From Mycobacterium lepraemurium (GTDB lineage Bacteria; Actinomycetota; Actinomycetes; Mycobacteriales; Mycobacteriaceae), in NCBI GenBank assembly GCA_002291465.1, contig CP021238.1, positions 1,054,001 through 1,118,000 of the forward strand: a stretch of 64,000 nucleotides of DNA, in the 5' to 3' direction. The stretch's first letter is position 1, and each line of letters begins with the position of its first letter. Shown in pieces: positions 1 through 9,251 of this stretch. Made by a program: the position numbers and the translations under genes. The notes beneath the pieces were generated by a model, which was given only the letters and a program-made list of their open reading frames with translations, was not told the DNA's origin and made no database searches.

Positions 1-184
1 GATCACCGTGGTGCTGGCCGGCGCCACCCCGCGCGCCGACCTGCCGTCGCTGGTCGCCGAGGTCGAGCAGCGGGTGGCCGGTGGCGCCCGGATCAAGGAC
101 GCCTGCGGCGAGGTGGCCGCCGCCCAACCCGGCGTGCGGTCCCGTCAGCTCTACGACGCGGTGCTCAAGGCCCGCCGCGACTAG
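1..184 (+). CDS. rsmI: 16S rRNA 2'-O-ribose methyltransferase RsmI, C-terminal end
   Basis: This is the 3' end of a gene that begins before the window; the frame opens at base 2 and stops at TAG 182-184. The last ~60 residues include ITVVLAGA and end LYDAVLKARRD, as in RsmI (YraL) proteins, which methylate C1402 of 16S rRNA in the decoding centre with S-adenosylmethionine. The assignment rests on this tail and on position: in M. tuberculosis Rv1003 (rsmI) lies just before pabB (Rv1005c), which is what follows here in convergent orientation. The two stop codons overlap by a few bases. No lesion is visible in this part. Confidence 0.75.
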   Translation, partial: ITVVLAGATPRADLPSLVAEVEQRVAGGARIKDACGEVAAAQPGVRSRQLYDAVLKARRD

Positions 185-1431
185 CCCGCCGAGCTCGCCG
201 CCGCGATGGATGGCAGCCCGACGATGGGCGAGGCCTTGTGCAGGCATTCGGCCCACTCGGCGTCGGGATCGGAGTCTGCGGTGATTCCGCCGCCCACGCC
301 CAGCACCGCACCATCCGCGTCGTCGAATTCGACGGTGCGGATCGCGACGTTCAGTTCACATCCGGCCACGGGTGAAGCAAAACCGATTGTGCCGCAATAT
401 ATTCCGCGAGTAGCGGGTTCCCATTGCGAAAGTAGTTGGCGGGCGCGGTGTTTGGGTGTACCGGTGACCGAGGCGGGCGGGAACGCGGCGCCCAGCAGGG
501 CCGACGTCGGCAGCTCGGTGGGGACCTGCGCCGACACCGTCGACACCAGGTGCCACACCCCCGGCGCCCGGCGCACCACCAGCAGCTCCGGTACGCTCAC
601 CGTGCCCACCGTCGCCACCCGGCCCAGGTCGTTGCGCACCAGGTCGACGATCATGATGTTCTCGGCGACCTCCTTGGCCGAGGCGCGCAGCGCCGACGGC
701 CAGGCGTCCAGCGGCAGGGTGCCCTTGATCGGGCTGGATGTGACGACCGTGCCGCGGCGGCGCAGGAAGAGCTCCGGGGACAGCGACGCCACCGCCCCCC
801 ACTCGCCCTCGATATAGGCGGCCCGGGCCGGGGCAGTGCGGGCGACGCGGTCGACGAAGAAGTCCAGCGGGGCGCCGCCGACCGTCCCGCGGAACTGCGT
901 GCACACGCACGCCTGGTACACCTCGCCGGCGCGGATGGCTTCCAAGCAGGCCAGCACCCCGCCGCGGTGCGCGGCCCGGTCGGCGATGTCCCAGTCGATC
1001 CGGCACGGCCGCCCCGGGCCGGCGGGCGCGGCCAGCGCGCCGGTGAGCCACCGCGGCATCGGCGCGCCGGTGAGGCTCTCGTACCACCAGTGCCCGTCGC
1101 GGTCGCGGCGCAGGACGCAGTCCGTCCAGCCGCCGGCGGCCTCGGGGATCCGGTTCGGCTTGGCGTCGGCGCCGCCGTCCGGATAGGACAGGTAACCGAT
1201 CCACCCGCCGCCCACATGCGGCGGCTGCGGTGCCCACGCCGTGCCGACCGCCAACACGTCGCCGGGGGGCACCGGGCGCACCGGCAGGCTCGGCGCGATC
1301 ACCGCCAGGGCGTCGAACCAGTCGCCGGTGAACGCGGCCGGCGGCGGCAGACCGAGCCGGCGGGTGGCATCACCCACGGCCCGCAGCACCTGGGGTGCGG
1401 GGCCGAGGTCGCCGAGCCGGTCGATGCGCAC
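181..1431 (-). CDS. pabB: Aminodeoxychorismate synthase component I PabB
   Basis: 416 residues, intact. PabB uses chorismate and ammonia to form 4-amino-4-deoxychorismate, the precursor of p-aminobenzoate and folate, in the cytoplasm. Chorismate-binding family signatures are all in the C-terminal half: SSPIKGTLPL, ENIMIVDLVRNDLGRV, then SVTGTPK and ELNVAIRT. The N-terminal ~100 residues are variable, as in this family. The start ATG gives MRIDRLGDLG, and the length agrees with M. tuberculosis PabB. The similar enzymes TrpE and MbtI are the main alternatives, but the position next to rsmI matches pabB. The gene is convergent with rsmI. Confidence 0.88.
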   Translation of the reverse strand: MRIDRLGDLGPAPQVLRAVGDATRRLGLPPPAAFTGDWFDALAVIAPSLPVRPVPPGDVLAVGTAWAPQPPHVGGGWIGYLSYPDGGADAKPNRIPEAAGGWTDCVLRRDRDGHWWYESLTGAPMPRWLTGALAAPAGPGRPCRIDWDIADRAAHRGGVLACLEAIRAGEVYQACVCTQFRGTVGGAPLDFFVDRVARTAPARAAYIEGEWGAVASLSPELFLRRRGTVVTSSPIKGTLPLDAWPSALRASAKEVAENIMIVDLVRNDLGRVATVGTVSVPELLVVRRAPGVWHLVSTVSAQVPTELPTSALLGAAFPPASVTGTPKHRARQLLSQWEPATRGIYCGTIGFASPVAGCELNVAIRTVEFDDADGAVLGVGGGITADSDPDAEWAECLHKASPIVGLPSIAAASSAG

Positions 1432-1469
1432 CGCCCTAGCTTGACAGAGCGGCGCGGGTTCGGGGCGAG

Positions 1470-2408
1470 TCAGCCGCGGCTGACGTCGCGGGCGGTGGCC
1501 AGCGCCGCCAGCTTCTGCGGGTTGCGCATCACATAGAAACGCATCACATAGAAATTGGTGATCTTGTCCGCCGCGATCTCCACCGTGATGACGCCTTCGA
1601 GCCGGTCGCCGAGGTAGAGCAACACCGCCGGGGCGCCGCTGCAGGTCACCGTGTCCACCCGCAGGGTGGCGTACTCCGCGGCCTTGCGGAACAGCCCGGC
1701 GATGGCGCGGGCCACCTTCTCGGCGCCGACCACCGGCCTGCGGGCGGCGCTGACCACGCCGCCGCTGTCGGCGGTCCAGGTGGCGTCCGGGGCCAGCATC
1801 GCCATCAGCGCCTCCACGTCGCCGCTGGCCGCCGTGGCCAGGAACTGCGCGGTGAGCTCGGCGTTGCGCTTGGGGTCGATCGCCTGCCCGGCGCCGGGGT
1901 GGTGTTTGCGCCGGGCCCGCACGTGTTCGCGGGCCTGGTGCGCGACCTGACGCACGGTGGGCGCCGGCTTGCCCACCGCCTCGGCGATCTCGTCGTAGTC
2001 GAATCCGAACACCTCGCGCAGCACGAACACCGCCCGCTCGTCGGGACTCAACGTTTCCAGCAACACCAGCATCGCCATCGAAATCGACTCGGCGAGAATG
2101 ACATCGGTGGACGGATCCTGCTCGTCGAGCAGCAGCGGCTCGGGCAGCCAGGGCCCGACGTACTCCTCACGCCGGCGCGCGCCGGCCCGCAGTGCTTTGA
2201 GCGCCTGCCGGGTGACCAGCTGAGCCAGGTAGGACTTGGTGTCGCGCACCGTGGCCAGGTCGACGGTCGACCAGCGCAGGTAGCTGTCCTGCAACACGTC
2301 GTCGGCCTCGGTCGCCGAACCCAGCATTTCGTAGGCGATGGTGAACAGCAGCGGCCGCAGCCGGGTGAATCGGTCGGCGTGCTCGCTGCCGGTCGGTGCC
2401 TGCGTCAT
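1470..2408 (-). CDS. ECF41-type RNA polymerase sigma factor (SigJ-like) with SnoaL-like C-terminal domain
   Basis: 312 residues, intact. The N-terminal half is a sigma-70 region 2 / region 4 pair (region 2 around LLFTIAYEMLGSATEADDVL; region 4 with LSPDERAVFVLREVFGFDYD). It is followed by a linker containing WLPEP and a SnoaL/NTF2-like domain of ~110 residues. That layout, with a C-terminal NPxKL motif, is typical of ECF41 factors, whose extension replaces an anti-sigma factor. The length equals M. tuberculosis SigJ. ATG 2408 overlaps the TGA of the upstream oxidoreductase gene by one base, so the pair was probably co-translated. The oddity is a 15-bp tandem duplication that repeats FYVMR just before the NPxKL motif. 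Confidence 0.85.
   Translation of the reverse strand: MTQAPTGSEHADRFTRLRPLLFTIAYEMLGSATEADDVLQDSYLRWSTVDLATVRDTKSYLAQLVTRQALKALRAGARRREEYVGPWLPEPLLLDEQDPSTDVILAESISMAMLVLLETLSPDERAVFVLREVFGFDYDEIAEAVGKPAPTVRQVAHQAREHVRARRKHHPGAGQAIDPKRNAELTAQFLATAASGDVEALMAMLAPDATWTADSGGVVSAARRPVVGAEKVARAIAGLFRKAAEYATLRVDTVTCSGAPAVLLYLGDRLEGVITVEIAADKITNFYVMRFYVMRNPQKLAALATARDVSRG
1525..1554. repeat. 15-bp perfect tandem duplication inside the sigma factor gene
   Basis: The unit CGCATCACATAGAAA occurs at 1525-1539 and again at 1540-1554. It is in frame, so the encoded protein reads FYVMRFYVMRNPQKL instead of a single FYVMR. Related sigma factors have one copy ahead of the NPxKL motif, so this looks like a recent replication-slippage event. 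Confidence 0.9.
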
Positions 2409-3571
2409 CAAACCCCGACCCACTCGTCGGCCGGCATCCGCTGGCCGCCCTTGAGCCAGCGGTACGAGTCGGACTTGGCGGCCTCGCGCCGGATCGCCCA
2501 CAGCGTGCCTCGGCAGATCGCCTCCTTGAGCTTCGCGGCGGCCCACCCGCCCAGGTACGCGTTGATCGGGGTGTCGGCGGTGCGCGCCAGTTGGAAGGTG
2601 GCGGCCGCCCGGCCCAGGCTGATGCACTGCCCGACGAACGCCTGGTTCAGCGGCGCCGGGCTCGGTCCCGGCGATGCGGCGCAGCACGGTGTTGGCGGCC
2701 TGGGCGCCCAGCGGACCGGCGGCCTGGCAGCTCATCCGCAACGGCCGCCCGGACGGCGCGGCGTCGCCGGCGGCGACGATGCGGTCGTTCGTCGATGCTG
2801 GTGAGCGTCTCGTCGGTGAGCAGCCGGCCCAGCGGGTCGGTGCGCAGCCCGCTGCGGGTGGCCAGGTCCGGGACGCTGAATCCGGCCGTCCACACTGCGG
2901 CCGCGCTGGGCAGCACCACGCCGTCGCTGAGCACCACCTCATTCCAGCGCACCTCGGTCACGGTGACGGACTCCAGCACGCCGACCCCGAGGCGGCGCAG
3001 CCGCTTGGCCACCGAGCGCCGGCCCCGCGGGCTCAGCGACGGGCCCAGCACCGGGCCGCAGATCAGGGTCACCGGGCGTCCGAGCTCGGCCAGCTCGGAG
3101 GCGGTCTCGATGCCGGTCAGCCCGCCCCCGACCACGGTGATCGGTGCCGGCGGCGGCAGATCGGCCAGCGCGTAGTGCAGCCGCTGGGCGCTTTCCAGGT
3201 CGGCAACCGAATGCGCGAACTCCGCGCATCCCGGCACCTCGGCCACGGCGCCGGTGCTGCCGACTGCGTAGATCAGGTAGTCGTAGTCTAGCCCCGGCGT
3301 CGGAGGCCAGCACGGCCCGGCGGGCGGTGGTGTCGATGTGGTCGACCGTGTCGACGATCAGCTCGATGCCCTCCCCGGGCAGTGTGGCGTAATCGGCGAT
3401 CACCGTGCTGGTGTCCGCCACCAGCTGGTGCAACCGGATGCGCTCCACGAAGACCGGTCGCGGGTTCACCAGGGTGATGTCGATGTCCGGGCGCTGACGC
3501 AGATGGTTGGCGGCCAGCGTGCCGGCGTATCCGCCGCCGCCGACGACGACATGTGTTTTGCTGCGGGTCAC
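2408..3571 (-). pseudogene. NAD(P)/FAD-dependent oxidoreductase (NDH-like), frameshifted
   Basis: The original protein of ~387 residues was a two-Rossmann-fold flavoprotein of the NADH dehydrogenase II / ferredoxin reductase type. The FAD-binding start reads THVVVGGGGYAG, the second dinucleotide fold TVVGGGLTGIE, and a C-terminal FAD contact reads VAAGDAA. The coding frame changes three times, near 3290, 2790 and 2658; piecing the frames together restores a continuous family sequence from GTG 3571 to TGA 2408. The lesions net to zero but scramble long stretches. Oxidoreductases are a classic partner of ECF41 sigma factors, and the stop codon overlaps the sigma start. Sequencing error at all three sites is unlikely but not excluded. 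Confidence 0.82.
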
Positions 3572-3939
3572 CTCGGTCCTGGCTGTCTCCTGTTTGTGAG
3601 GACGTGTGCCCTTGCGACACCGCAGCCCGCTCCCGCGTGACAGGTTCGCCCGCAATTGTGACCGGCCTCACTGCTGCGGGCCCGGCCGGCCCCGCTGAAC
3701 TGCGGCGACACCCCGGCCGAACATGCGTGATACGCTGCGCTACGCCAATTCGTGGCCCGCCCCGAGCGGGAGGCACGCACCAGAGAAACCCCGAAATCCG
3801 GGGCCACTTGCCCGCGCATCGGTGTGTATTGGGAGAAGCAAACCGTGACGAAGACCACCTCTTCGAGTGGACCCGGCGCGCCGACCGGTCGCGGCGGGTG
3901 GTCGGCGGTTGTCTCCGGGTGCGATCTGACGCGCTGACG
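3572..3939. other. Divergent intergenic region between oxidoreductase and lipoprotein genes
   Basis: 368 bp containing the divergent promoters. A short frame runs from GTG 3845 (after GGGAGAAG) to TGA 3937, 30 codons, two bases before the lipoprotein ATG. It has no recognisable product. It may be a leader peptide, or the true N-terminus of the lipoprotein separated by a small frameshift; the paralogue at 8455 does have a longer N-terminal extension before its signal sequence. No clear terminator or palindrome was seen. Confidence 0.4.
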
Positions 3940-5607
3940 ATGGTGTGCTCATCGGGGAAACGAGCGCTGGCCGCTGTCATCTGCATAGCGGCGGTGCTGA
4001 GCGGATGCGGCGGCAAGCCCGATCCGGGGCCGCTGTCGGCCATGGTCAGCCCGGCCATCCCGCCCACCGCGCAGGAGATCCCCAACCCGCTGCGCGGCCA
4101 GTACGAGCAGATGCTGAATCCACTTTTCCCGCAAGGTAATTCGGCGCAGCAGCGGTACTCGCCGCGGCCCGCCTCCTACGACGCCAGCCTGCGGGTCTCC
4201 TGGCGGCAGCTGCAGCCCGTCGACCCGCGCACGTTGCCCCCCGACGCGCCCGACGACCGCAAGTTCGACTTCTCCGTGATCGACGACGCGCTGGCCAAGC
4301 TGGGCGCCCGCAACATGCGCCTGATCCTGGGCGTGTACCCTTACCGGTCCTGCTGCAACGACACCTATCCGGACAACACCGCCATCGCGATTCCGGACTG
4401 GCTGCGCCCGTCGTCGACCAGTTATCCGCCGCCGAACCAGGCCCCCGGCGTCACCCAGGTGGTGCCGAACTTCAACGACCCCGACTACCTCAACGGCGTC
4501 ACCGCGCTACTGGCCGCGCTGGGCCGCCGGTACGACGGCGACGAGCGGTTGAGCGTGTTCGAGTTCTCCGGCTACGGCGACTTCGGTGAGAACCAGCTCG
4601 GCTATCCGCGCGACTCGCTGGGCGCGCCGGGCCCCGCCCCGGACGACAGCGTGGCAAAGCTGGGTTATTACAGCCAATTTCGAGACCAGAGCATCACCAA
4701 GGCCTCCATCGCGCAGCTGGTCGCGGCCAACACCAACGCCTTCCCGCACACCCAGTTGGTGGTGGCGCCGCAGAATCCGGAGATCGTGCGCCAACTGCTC
4801 GCCGACGACGTCACCAAGAAACTGTCCACGCCGGTCGGGATCCGCGCAGATTGCCTCGGGGTGCAGTCGCCGTTGCCGGAATGGGCCGAGGCCAACGACT
4901 CTCGCTACGTCCGGTCCAACGACGCCGTCGTCGCGGCGATCAAGCAGCGGCTCGGGTCGGGACTGGTGATCAGTCAGTGGTGCCGGCCGCCCAAGGGCGC
5001 CGACTCCCGGTCGTACTACGAGAAGGGGCTGCACGACGTCATCCGCTATCACGTGTCGATGACGTCGAGCGCCGACTTCCCGGACTGGGATGCGACGTCG
5101 GCGATGGACCCCGAGCTGTATCTGCTGTGGGGGCAGGCCAATACGTCGGCCGGTTACCGGTACTCGGTGGAGGCCAAGCCCGGATCGCAATCGATCCAGG
5201 GCAAGGTGGCCAGCATCTCGGTGGTGTGGACCAACTACGGCGCGGCGGCGGCCACCGAGCACTGGGTGCCCGGCTACAAGCTGGTGGACTTCTCCGGGGC
5301 GATCGTTCGCAGCCTGCCCGCGATGGTCAACCTCAAGACGCTGGTGCACGACGAATCCAGCACGTCACGCGAGGAACCGGTCCTGGAATCGGCCACAGAA
5401 TCGGTGCACGTCGACGTGACCGGCCTGGCGCCCGGCCACTACACGCTGCGCGCCACGGTGGACTGGCAGCAACACAAGCCGAACGCCTCGCACGTCGTCA
5501 ACTACGCGCCCATGGCACTGGCCCGTGACGGCCGCGACGGTGCCGGTCTGTATCCGATTGCCACACTTGACATCCCGAGCGACGCGGGCTCGTCAAGCGG
5601 TCACTGA
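3940..5607 (+). CDS. Secreted lipoprotein with glycoside-hydrolase-like (DUF4832/DUF4874-type) barrel
   Basis: 555 residues. ATG 3940 gives a lipoprotein signal: positive start, hydrophobic core ALAAVICIAAVLSG and a lipobox cysteine at about residue 23, so the protein is anchored on the outer face of the membrane. The body starts NPLRGQYEQML, continues with WRQLQP and FDFSVIDDALAKLGARNMRL, and ends in a beta-rich domain (GLAPGHYTLRATVDWQ). This resembles DUF4874/DUF4832 proteins, a TIM-barrel plus beta-sandwich group related to glycosidases; the catalytic residues are not assigned here. A truncated paralogue lies at 8455. It sits beside a cyclic-di-GMP enzyme and an FkbM methyltransferase, suggesting a cell-surface glycan role, which is inference. 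Confidence 0.65.
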   Translation: MVCSSGKRALAAVICIAAVLSGCGGKPDPGPLSAMVSPAIPPTAQEIPNPLRGQYEQMLNPLFPQGNSAQQRYSPRPASYDASLRVSWRQLQPVDPRTLPPDAPDDRKFDFSVIDDALAKLGARNMRLILGVYPYRSCCNDTYPDNTAIAIPDWLRPSSTSYPPPNQAPGVTQVVPNFNDPDYLNGVTALLAALGRRYDGDERLSVFEFSGYGDFGENQLGYPRDSLGAPGPAPDDSVAKLGYYSQFRDQSITKASIAQLVAANTNAFPHTQLVVAPQNPEIVRQLLADDVTKKLSTPVGIRADCLGVQSPLPEWAEANDSRYVRSNDAVVAAIKQRLGSGLVISQWCRPPKGADSRSYYEKGLHDVIRYHVSMTSSADFPDWDATSAMDPELYLLWGQANTSAGYRYSVEAKPGSQSIQGKVASISVVWTNYGAAAATEHWVPGYKLVDFSGAIVRSLPAMVNLKTLVHDESSTSREEPVLESATESVHVDVTGLAPGHYTLRATVDWQQHKPNASHVVNYAPMALARDGRDGAGLYPIATLDIPSDAGSSSGH

Positions 5608-5733
5608 TCGTCGCGGCTTTTCCCCAGAATCCCGATCGCTGGGCCGGTGCGTGATAACGTTTCCGCATGTATTTCGGCCCCGTGATCTGGGGTCGGCACC
5701 CAGACGGAATGTGCGCCCGTATCGGAGGATTCC

Positions 5734-7440
5734 GTGCCACGCAGCCTGGACCTGGTGGTCACCTCCGTCGCTACCGCGCTGATGGAGGCCACGGCGTCCA
5801 CGGCGCGCTCGGTCAGCGAAACGGTGCTCGCGCAGCTCGTCGAGCAGTTCGATGTGGACGCCAGCTTCCTGCACCACCACGACGCCGCGGGCCCGATGGC
5901 CGCGCTGCGATCCGAGGGTGTCGAATCGGTGCTGGTCCAATGCGAGCGGCAGCGCCGGCCGGTGGTCAGCAGCCCGGCCCGGGCCGCCGGTTGGCTGCGC
6001 CGCCGGCTGCAGCGCGACAAGGCAGCCGGCGCGCCCTCGGTGGCCGCCGCGCTGTTCGCGCAACTGCAGGCCCGCATCGCCGCCGAGGAACGGCTTCGCT
6101 ACCTCGCCGAGCACGACGACCTGACCGGTGTGTACAACCGGCGAGCGCTGGTCGCGCATCTGACCGAACGGCTGGCGGCCGGAAACCCCGGGCCGGTGGC
6201 GGTGTTCTATCTCGACCTGGACCGGCTGAAGCCGATCAACGACTACCTCGGCCACACCGCGGGCGATTGGTTCATCCGCGTGTTCGCGCAGCGCATCGAG
6301 GAATGCGCGGGCGAGCAGAGCATGATCGCCCGGCTGGGCGGCGACGAGTTCGTGGTCATCCCGCACCAGTCGATGGCGTCCGAGGCCGCCGAGGCGTTCG
6401 CCCGCCGGCTGTCGACGCTGCTGTGCGATCGCCTGACCATCGGTGGGCACGTGATCAGCCGGACCGTCAGCATCGGGCTGGCGGTGGGCACACCCGGGGC
6501 GGACAACTGCACCGACCTGCTGCGGCGGGCCGACGAGGCGGTGCTGACCGCCAAGCGCGCCGGCGGCAACCAGACCGCGGTGTCCACCGATGACATGTCG
6601 CTGAAGCGGGCCTTCCGCAACGACATCGAGCTGCACCTGCAGGGCGACATCGACAGCGAGGGCCTGCTGCTGCACTACCTGCCCGACGTCGACCTGTGGA
6701 CCGGCGCCGTCGTGGGGGCCGAGGCGCTGGTGCGCTGGCGGCGGCACCCGATCTGGGGGCTGCTGCTGCCGGACTCGTTCATCGGGGTCACCGAATCGAC
6801 CAACCTGGGCGCCGAGCTGGGCGGGTGGGTGATGCGCAGCGCCTGCGCTGATTTCAGCCGGTGGCGGGCCAACGGCGTGGGCCACGGCGCGATGTTGCGC
6901 ATCAACGTCTCGCCCATTCAGCTGATCAGCCGGTGCTTCGTGGAAACCGTCGCCGACACGATCGGCGAGTTCGGCATCGACGCGGGCTCGGTGTGCCTGG
7001 AGATCACCGAGCGCGCGGTGGTGCACGACACCGAGACCACTCGAAAAACGTTGTCGGAGCTCAAGGAAGTCGGTGTGCAGATCGCCATCGACGACTTCGG
7101 CACCGGCTACGCCGTGCTGTCCCACCTGAAGTCGCTTCCCGTCGACATGCTCAAGATCGACGCCGGGTTTGTCCGGGAGGTGGGCACCGACGCCGGGGAC
7201 CTCGCGATCGTCCAGGCCATCATCGTGCTGGCCGAGGCGTTCGGCCTGGAAGTGGTCGCTGAGGGCGTCGAAACACCGGCTGCCGCACTGACTTTGATGC
7301 AGCACGGCTGTCACCGGGCGCAGGGTTTTCTGTTGTCGCGCCCGATCCCCGGCGAGGCGATGGAAGCGCTGCTGTCCGCGCGCTGGATGCCGATGCCGTT
7401 TCTCGCCGACCGCGAGGCGTCGTCGATGGGCTCGATCTAG
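5734..7440 (+). CDS. GGDEF-EAL cyclic-di-GMP synthase/phosphodiesterase
   Basis: 568 residues, intact. GTG 5734 is chosen because GGAGGA lies at 5724-5729. Residues ~1-120 are a degenerate GAF-like sensor region. A GGDEF domain follows (RLGGDEFVVIPH, with RRADEAVLTAKRAGGN near its end) and then an EAL domain with EALVRWRRHP, ITERAV, IDDFGTGYAVLSHLKSLPVD, LKID and VVAEGVET. Both catalytic signatures are intact, so the enzyme could make cyclic-di-GMP from two GTP and hydrolyse it to pGpG. M. tuberculosis Rv1354c has the same GAF-GGDEF-EAL layout. Soluble, no membrane segment. Which activity dominates cannot be told from sequence. Confidence 0.88.
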   Translation: MPRSLDLVVTSVATALMEATASTARSVSETVLAQLVEQFDVDASFLHHHDAAGPMAALRSEGVESVLVQCERQRRPVVSSPARAAGWLRRRLQRDKAAGAPSVAAALFAQLQARIAAEERLRYLAEHDDLTGVYNRRALVAHLTERLAAGNPGPVAVFYLDLDRLKPINDYLGHTAGDWFIRVFAQRIEECAGEQSMIARLGGDEFVVIPHQSMASEAAEAFARRLSTLLCDRLTIGGHVISRTVSIGLAVGTPGADNCTDLLRRADEAVLTAKRAGGNQTAVSTDDMSLKRAFRNDIELHLQGDIDSEGLLLHYLPDVDLWTGAVVGAEALVRWRRHPIWGLLLPDSFIGVTESTNLGAELGGWVMRSACADFSRWRANGVGHGAMLRINVSPIQLISRCFVETVADTIGEFGIDAGSVCLEITERAVVHDTETTRKTLSELKEVGVQIAIDDFGTGYAVLSHLKSLPVDMLKIDAGFVREVGTDAGDLAIVQAIIVLAEAFGLEVVAEGVETPAAALTLMQHGCHRAQGFLLSRPIPGEAMEALLSARWMPMPFLADREASSMGSI

Positions 7441-7453
7441 CCCCTCGGCCCGC

Positions 7454-8248
7454 TCAGCGTTCGTCCGGCAGGAAGACGAAGTTGTTCACGTACGGGCCCC
7501 GGCCGGTCCAGCCGTCCTGCCGGCTGCCGGCGTTGGCCGGGTCCTGGTGCACCGCCGGGGCGAACTCCGCGATCGGCCGCCGCGCGCCGTCCAGCTCGAA
7601 GTAGCCCGAGTAGCCGAGACCGGTCAGCAGTCGGGTGATCTCGGCGACGGCGTCGCGGTGGTGGCGCTCCTCGGCTTCCACCACGATCGCCGGCCGGTTG
7701 CGCGCGAGCGTCTCTGCGGCGCCGCGCAGTACCGCCAGCTCGTGGCCCTCGACGTCGATCTTGACCAGGCCGACGTCGTCGAGATTCAGGTCGTCGAGCC
7801 GCTTGACCGGCACGTCGATGACGCGGATCTGGTCCCCGGTCAAATCGCCCAGGCTGTTGTCGGTGTCGATGGTGCTGCGGCCCGGCTCCGACTCGACCAC
7901 CCGCATGGCGATCGTTCCGGGTTCATCCGACAGCGCCACGGCCTCGACCCGGACCGCGGCCCCGACCGCGTCGAACATCGCCGCCAGATCGCGGGCCTGG
8001 GCCGGGCGGGGCTCGAACGCGATCACCGAGCGTGACGACGCCGCCATCGCGATCGTGAACTCGCCGAGGTCGGCCCCGATGTCCAGCGAAACCTGATGTG
8101 GGTCGCACAACGACGCCACCAGCTGCACGTCCGGGCGGGACCGGCCGAGCCGGTCGAGAATGCGGAATTTGCGCCGCCAGAACCGGCGCGGGGCGAGCCT
8201 CTTCGCCGCGGGCGCGAGCCACCGTTTGGCCAAGTGTGCCAGCGCCAT
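7454..8248 (-). CDS. FkbM-family SAM-dependent methyltransferase
   Basis: 264 residues, intact. The SAM-binding motif I is VSLDIGADLGEFTIAMA; later family signatures are VIAFEPRP, DDVGLVKIDVEGHELAVLRGA and AIVVEAEERH. FkbM enzymes O-methylate sugars or secondary metabolites, and in mycobacteria similar proteins methylate glycolipid sugars. The N-terminus is basic (KRLAPRRFWRRKFRILDRL), perhaps membrane-associated. It is convergent with the GGDEF-EAL gene (14-bp gap) and divergent from the truncated lipoprotein. The substrate is unknown. Confidence 0.85.
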   Translation of the reverse strand: MALAHLAKRWLAPAAKRLAPRRFWRRKFRILDRLGRSRPDVQLVASLCDPHQVSLDIGADLGEFTIAMAASSRSVIAFEPRPAQARDLAAMFDAVGAAVRVEAVALSDEPGTIAMRVVESEPGRSTIDTDNSLGDLTGDQIRVIDVPVKRLDDLNLDDVGLVKIDVEGHELAVLRGAAETLARNRPAIVVEAEERHHRDAVAEITRLLTGLGYSGYFELDGARRPIAEFAPAVHQDPANAGSRQDGWTGRGPYVNNFVFLPDER

Positions 8249-8454
8249 CTGCGGTGATCTCCTGTCCGATTCCCGGGGAGCACCAGCTTAAATGACGCCC
8301 GGCGGCGGGGCGCCGACGACGAGCTTTCGGAGAGCCGGGCGGAATCGGGCATGCGCCGCGGGCGCGGGCGCTACCCTGTTGTCACCCTTGGTATCCCACG
8401 CATGAATACCCGCGACGGCCGCCGGCCGCGAGCCGCCAGAGAGGTTGCAGCCCC

Positions 8455-9251
8455 ATGATGGAGACGGCGTTTCGGCGAGCAATGCCCGCCGATACCGTTC
8501 CGCAACCACGGCGAACCGTCGCCGCCGGGCGCGGAGCAGCCCGCGCCACGGCGGCGGCGAGAACGAGGAAGATCGTTCTGGTCGTCGGGGTGTGCTTGGC
8601 GCTGTTGCTCGACGGGTGCGGTCAGCGTGGCGATCTCGGTCCGCTTTCGCTGATCGCCAGCCCGGCCATCCCGTTGTCGGTGCAGGACGTTCCGAACCCC
8701 CTGCGCGGCCAGTACGAAGATCTGTTGCAACCGCTTTTCCCGCAAGGCAATTCGGCGCAGCGTCGCTACCCGGCCTGGCCGGCGTCGCAGGACGCCAGTT
8801 TGCGTGTTCCGTGGCGACAGCTGCAGCCCACCGATCCGAGCACCCTGCCGCCCGACGCTCCCGACGACCGCAAATTCGATTTCAGCGTGATCGACGACGC
8901 GCTGGCGAAGCTGGCCAGCCGCAACATGCGGTTGACCCTGCGGGTGGTCGCCTACAACTCCTGTTGCGGCACCGTCTATCCGAACAACACCAACATCGCG
9001 ATGCCCGACTGGATGCGCTCGGCAGCCACCAATTACACCGGTCCGCAACGGTATTGGTGGTCACCCGGAGTGACGCAGGTCGTGCCGAACTGGAACGACC
9101 AGAACTACCTCAACGCCTTCGGGCAGCTGTTGGCCGCGTTGGGGCGCCGGTAGGACCGCGGATCGGTGCCGAGGCGCGGCAGGGATCGCAATCGTTGGCC
9201 GACCCCAGGCAGTCGGCGCGGATGCCGGGACCGGACGGCGCGGGACTGTGA
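8455..9251 (+). pseudogene. Truncated paralogue of the 3940 glycosidase-like lipoprotein
   Basis: The first 232 codons (ATG 8455 to TAG 9153) encode a lipoprotein signal with an extended N-terminus, core IVLVVGVCLALLLDGC, and a body very like the 3940 protein: shared NPLRGQYE, PLFPQGNSAQ and FDFSVIDDALAKL. The frame stops right after LLAALGRR, where the full-length copy continues for ~350 residues. Downstream, in another frame, short collinear remnants survive: EA..GSQS near 9172-9195 (copy 1: EAKPGSQS) and DGAGL near 9235-9250 (copy 1: DGRDGAGLYP). So most of the barrel and C-terminal domain were deleted. A truncated secreted product is possible but unlikely to be functional. Confidence 0.8.
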
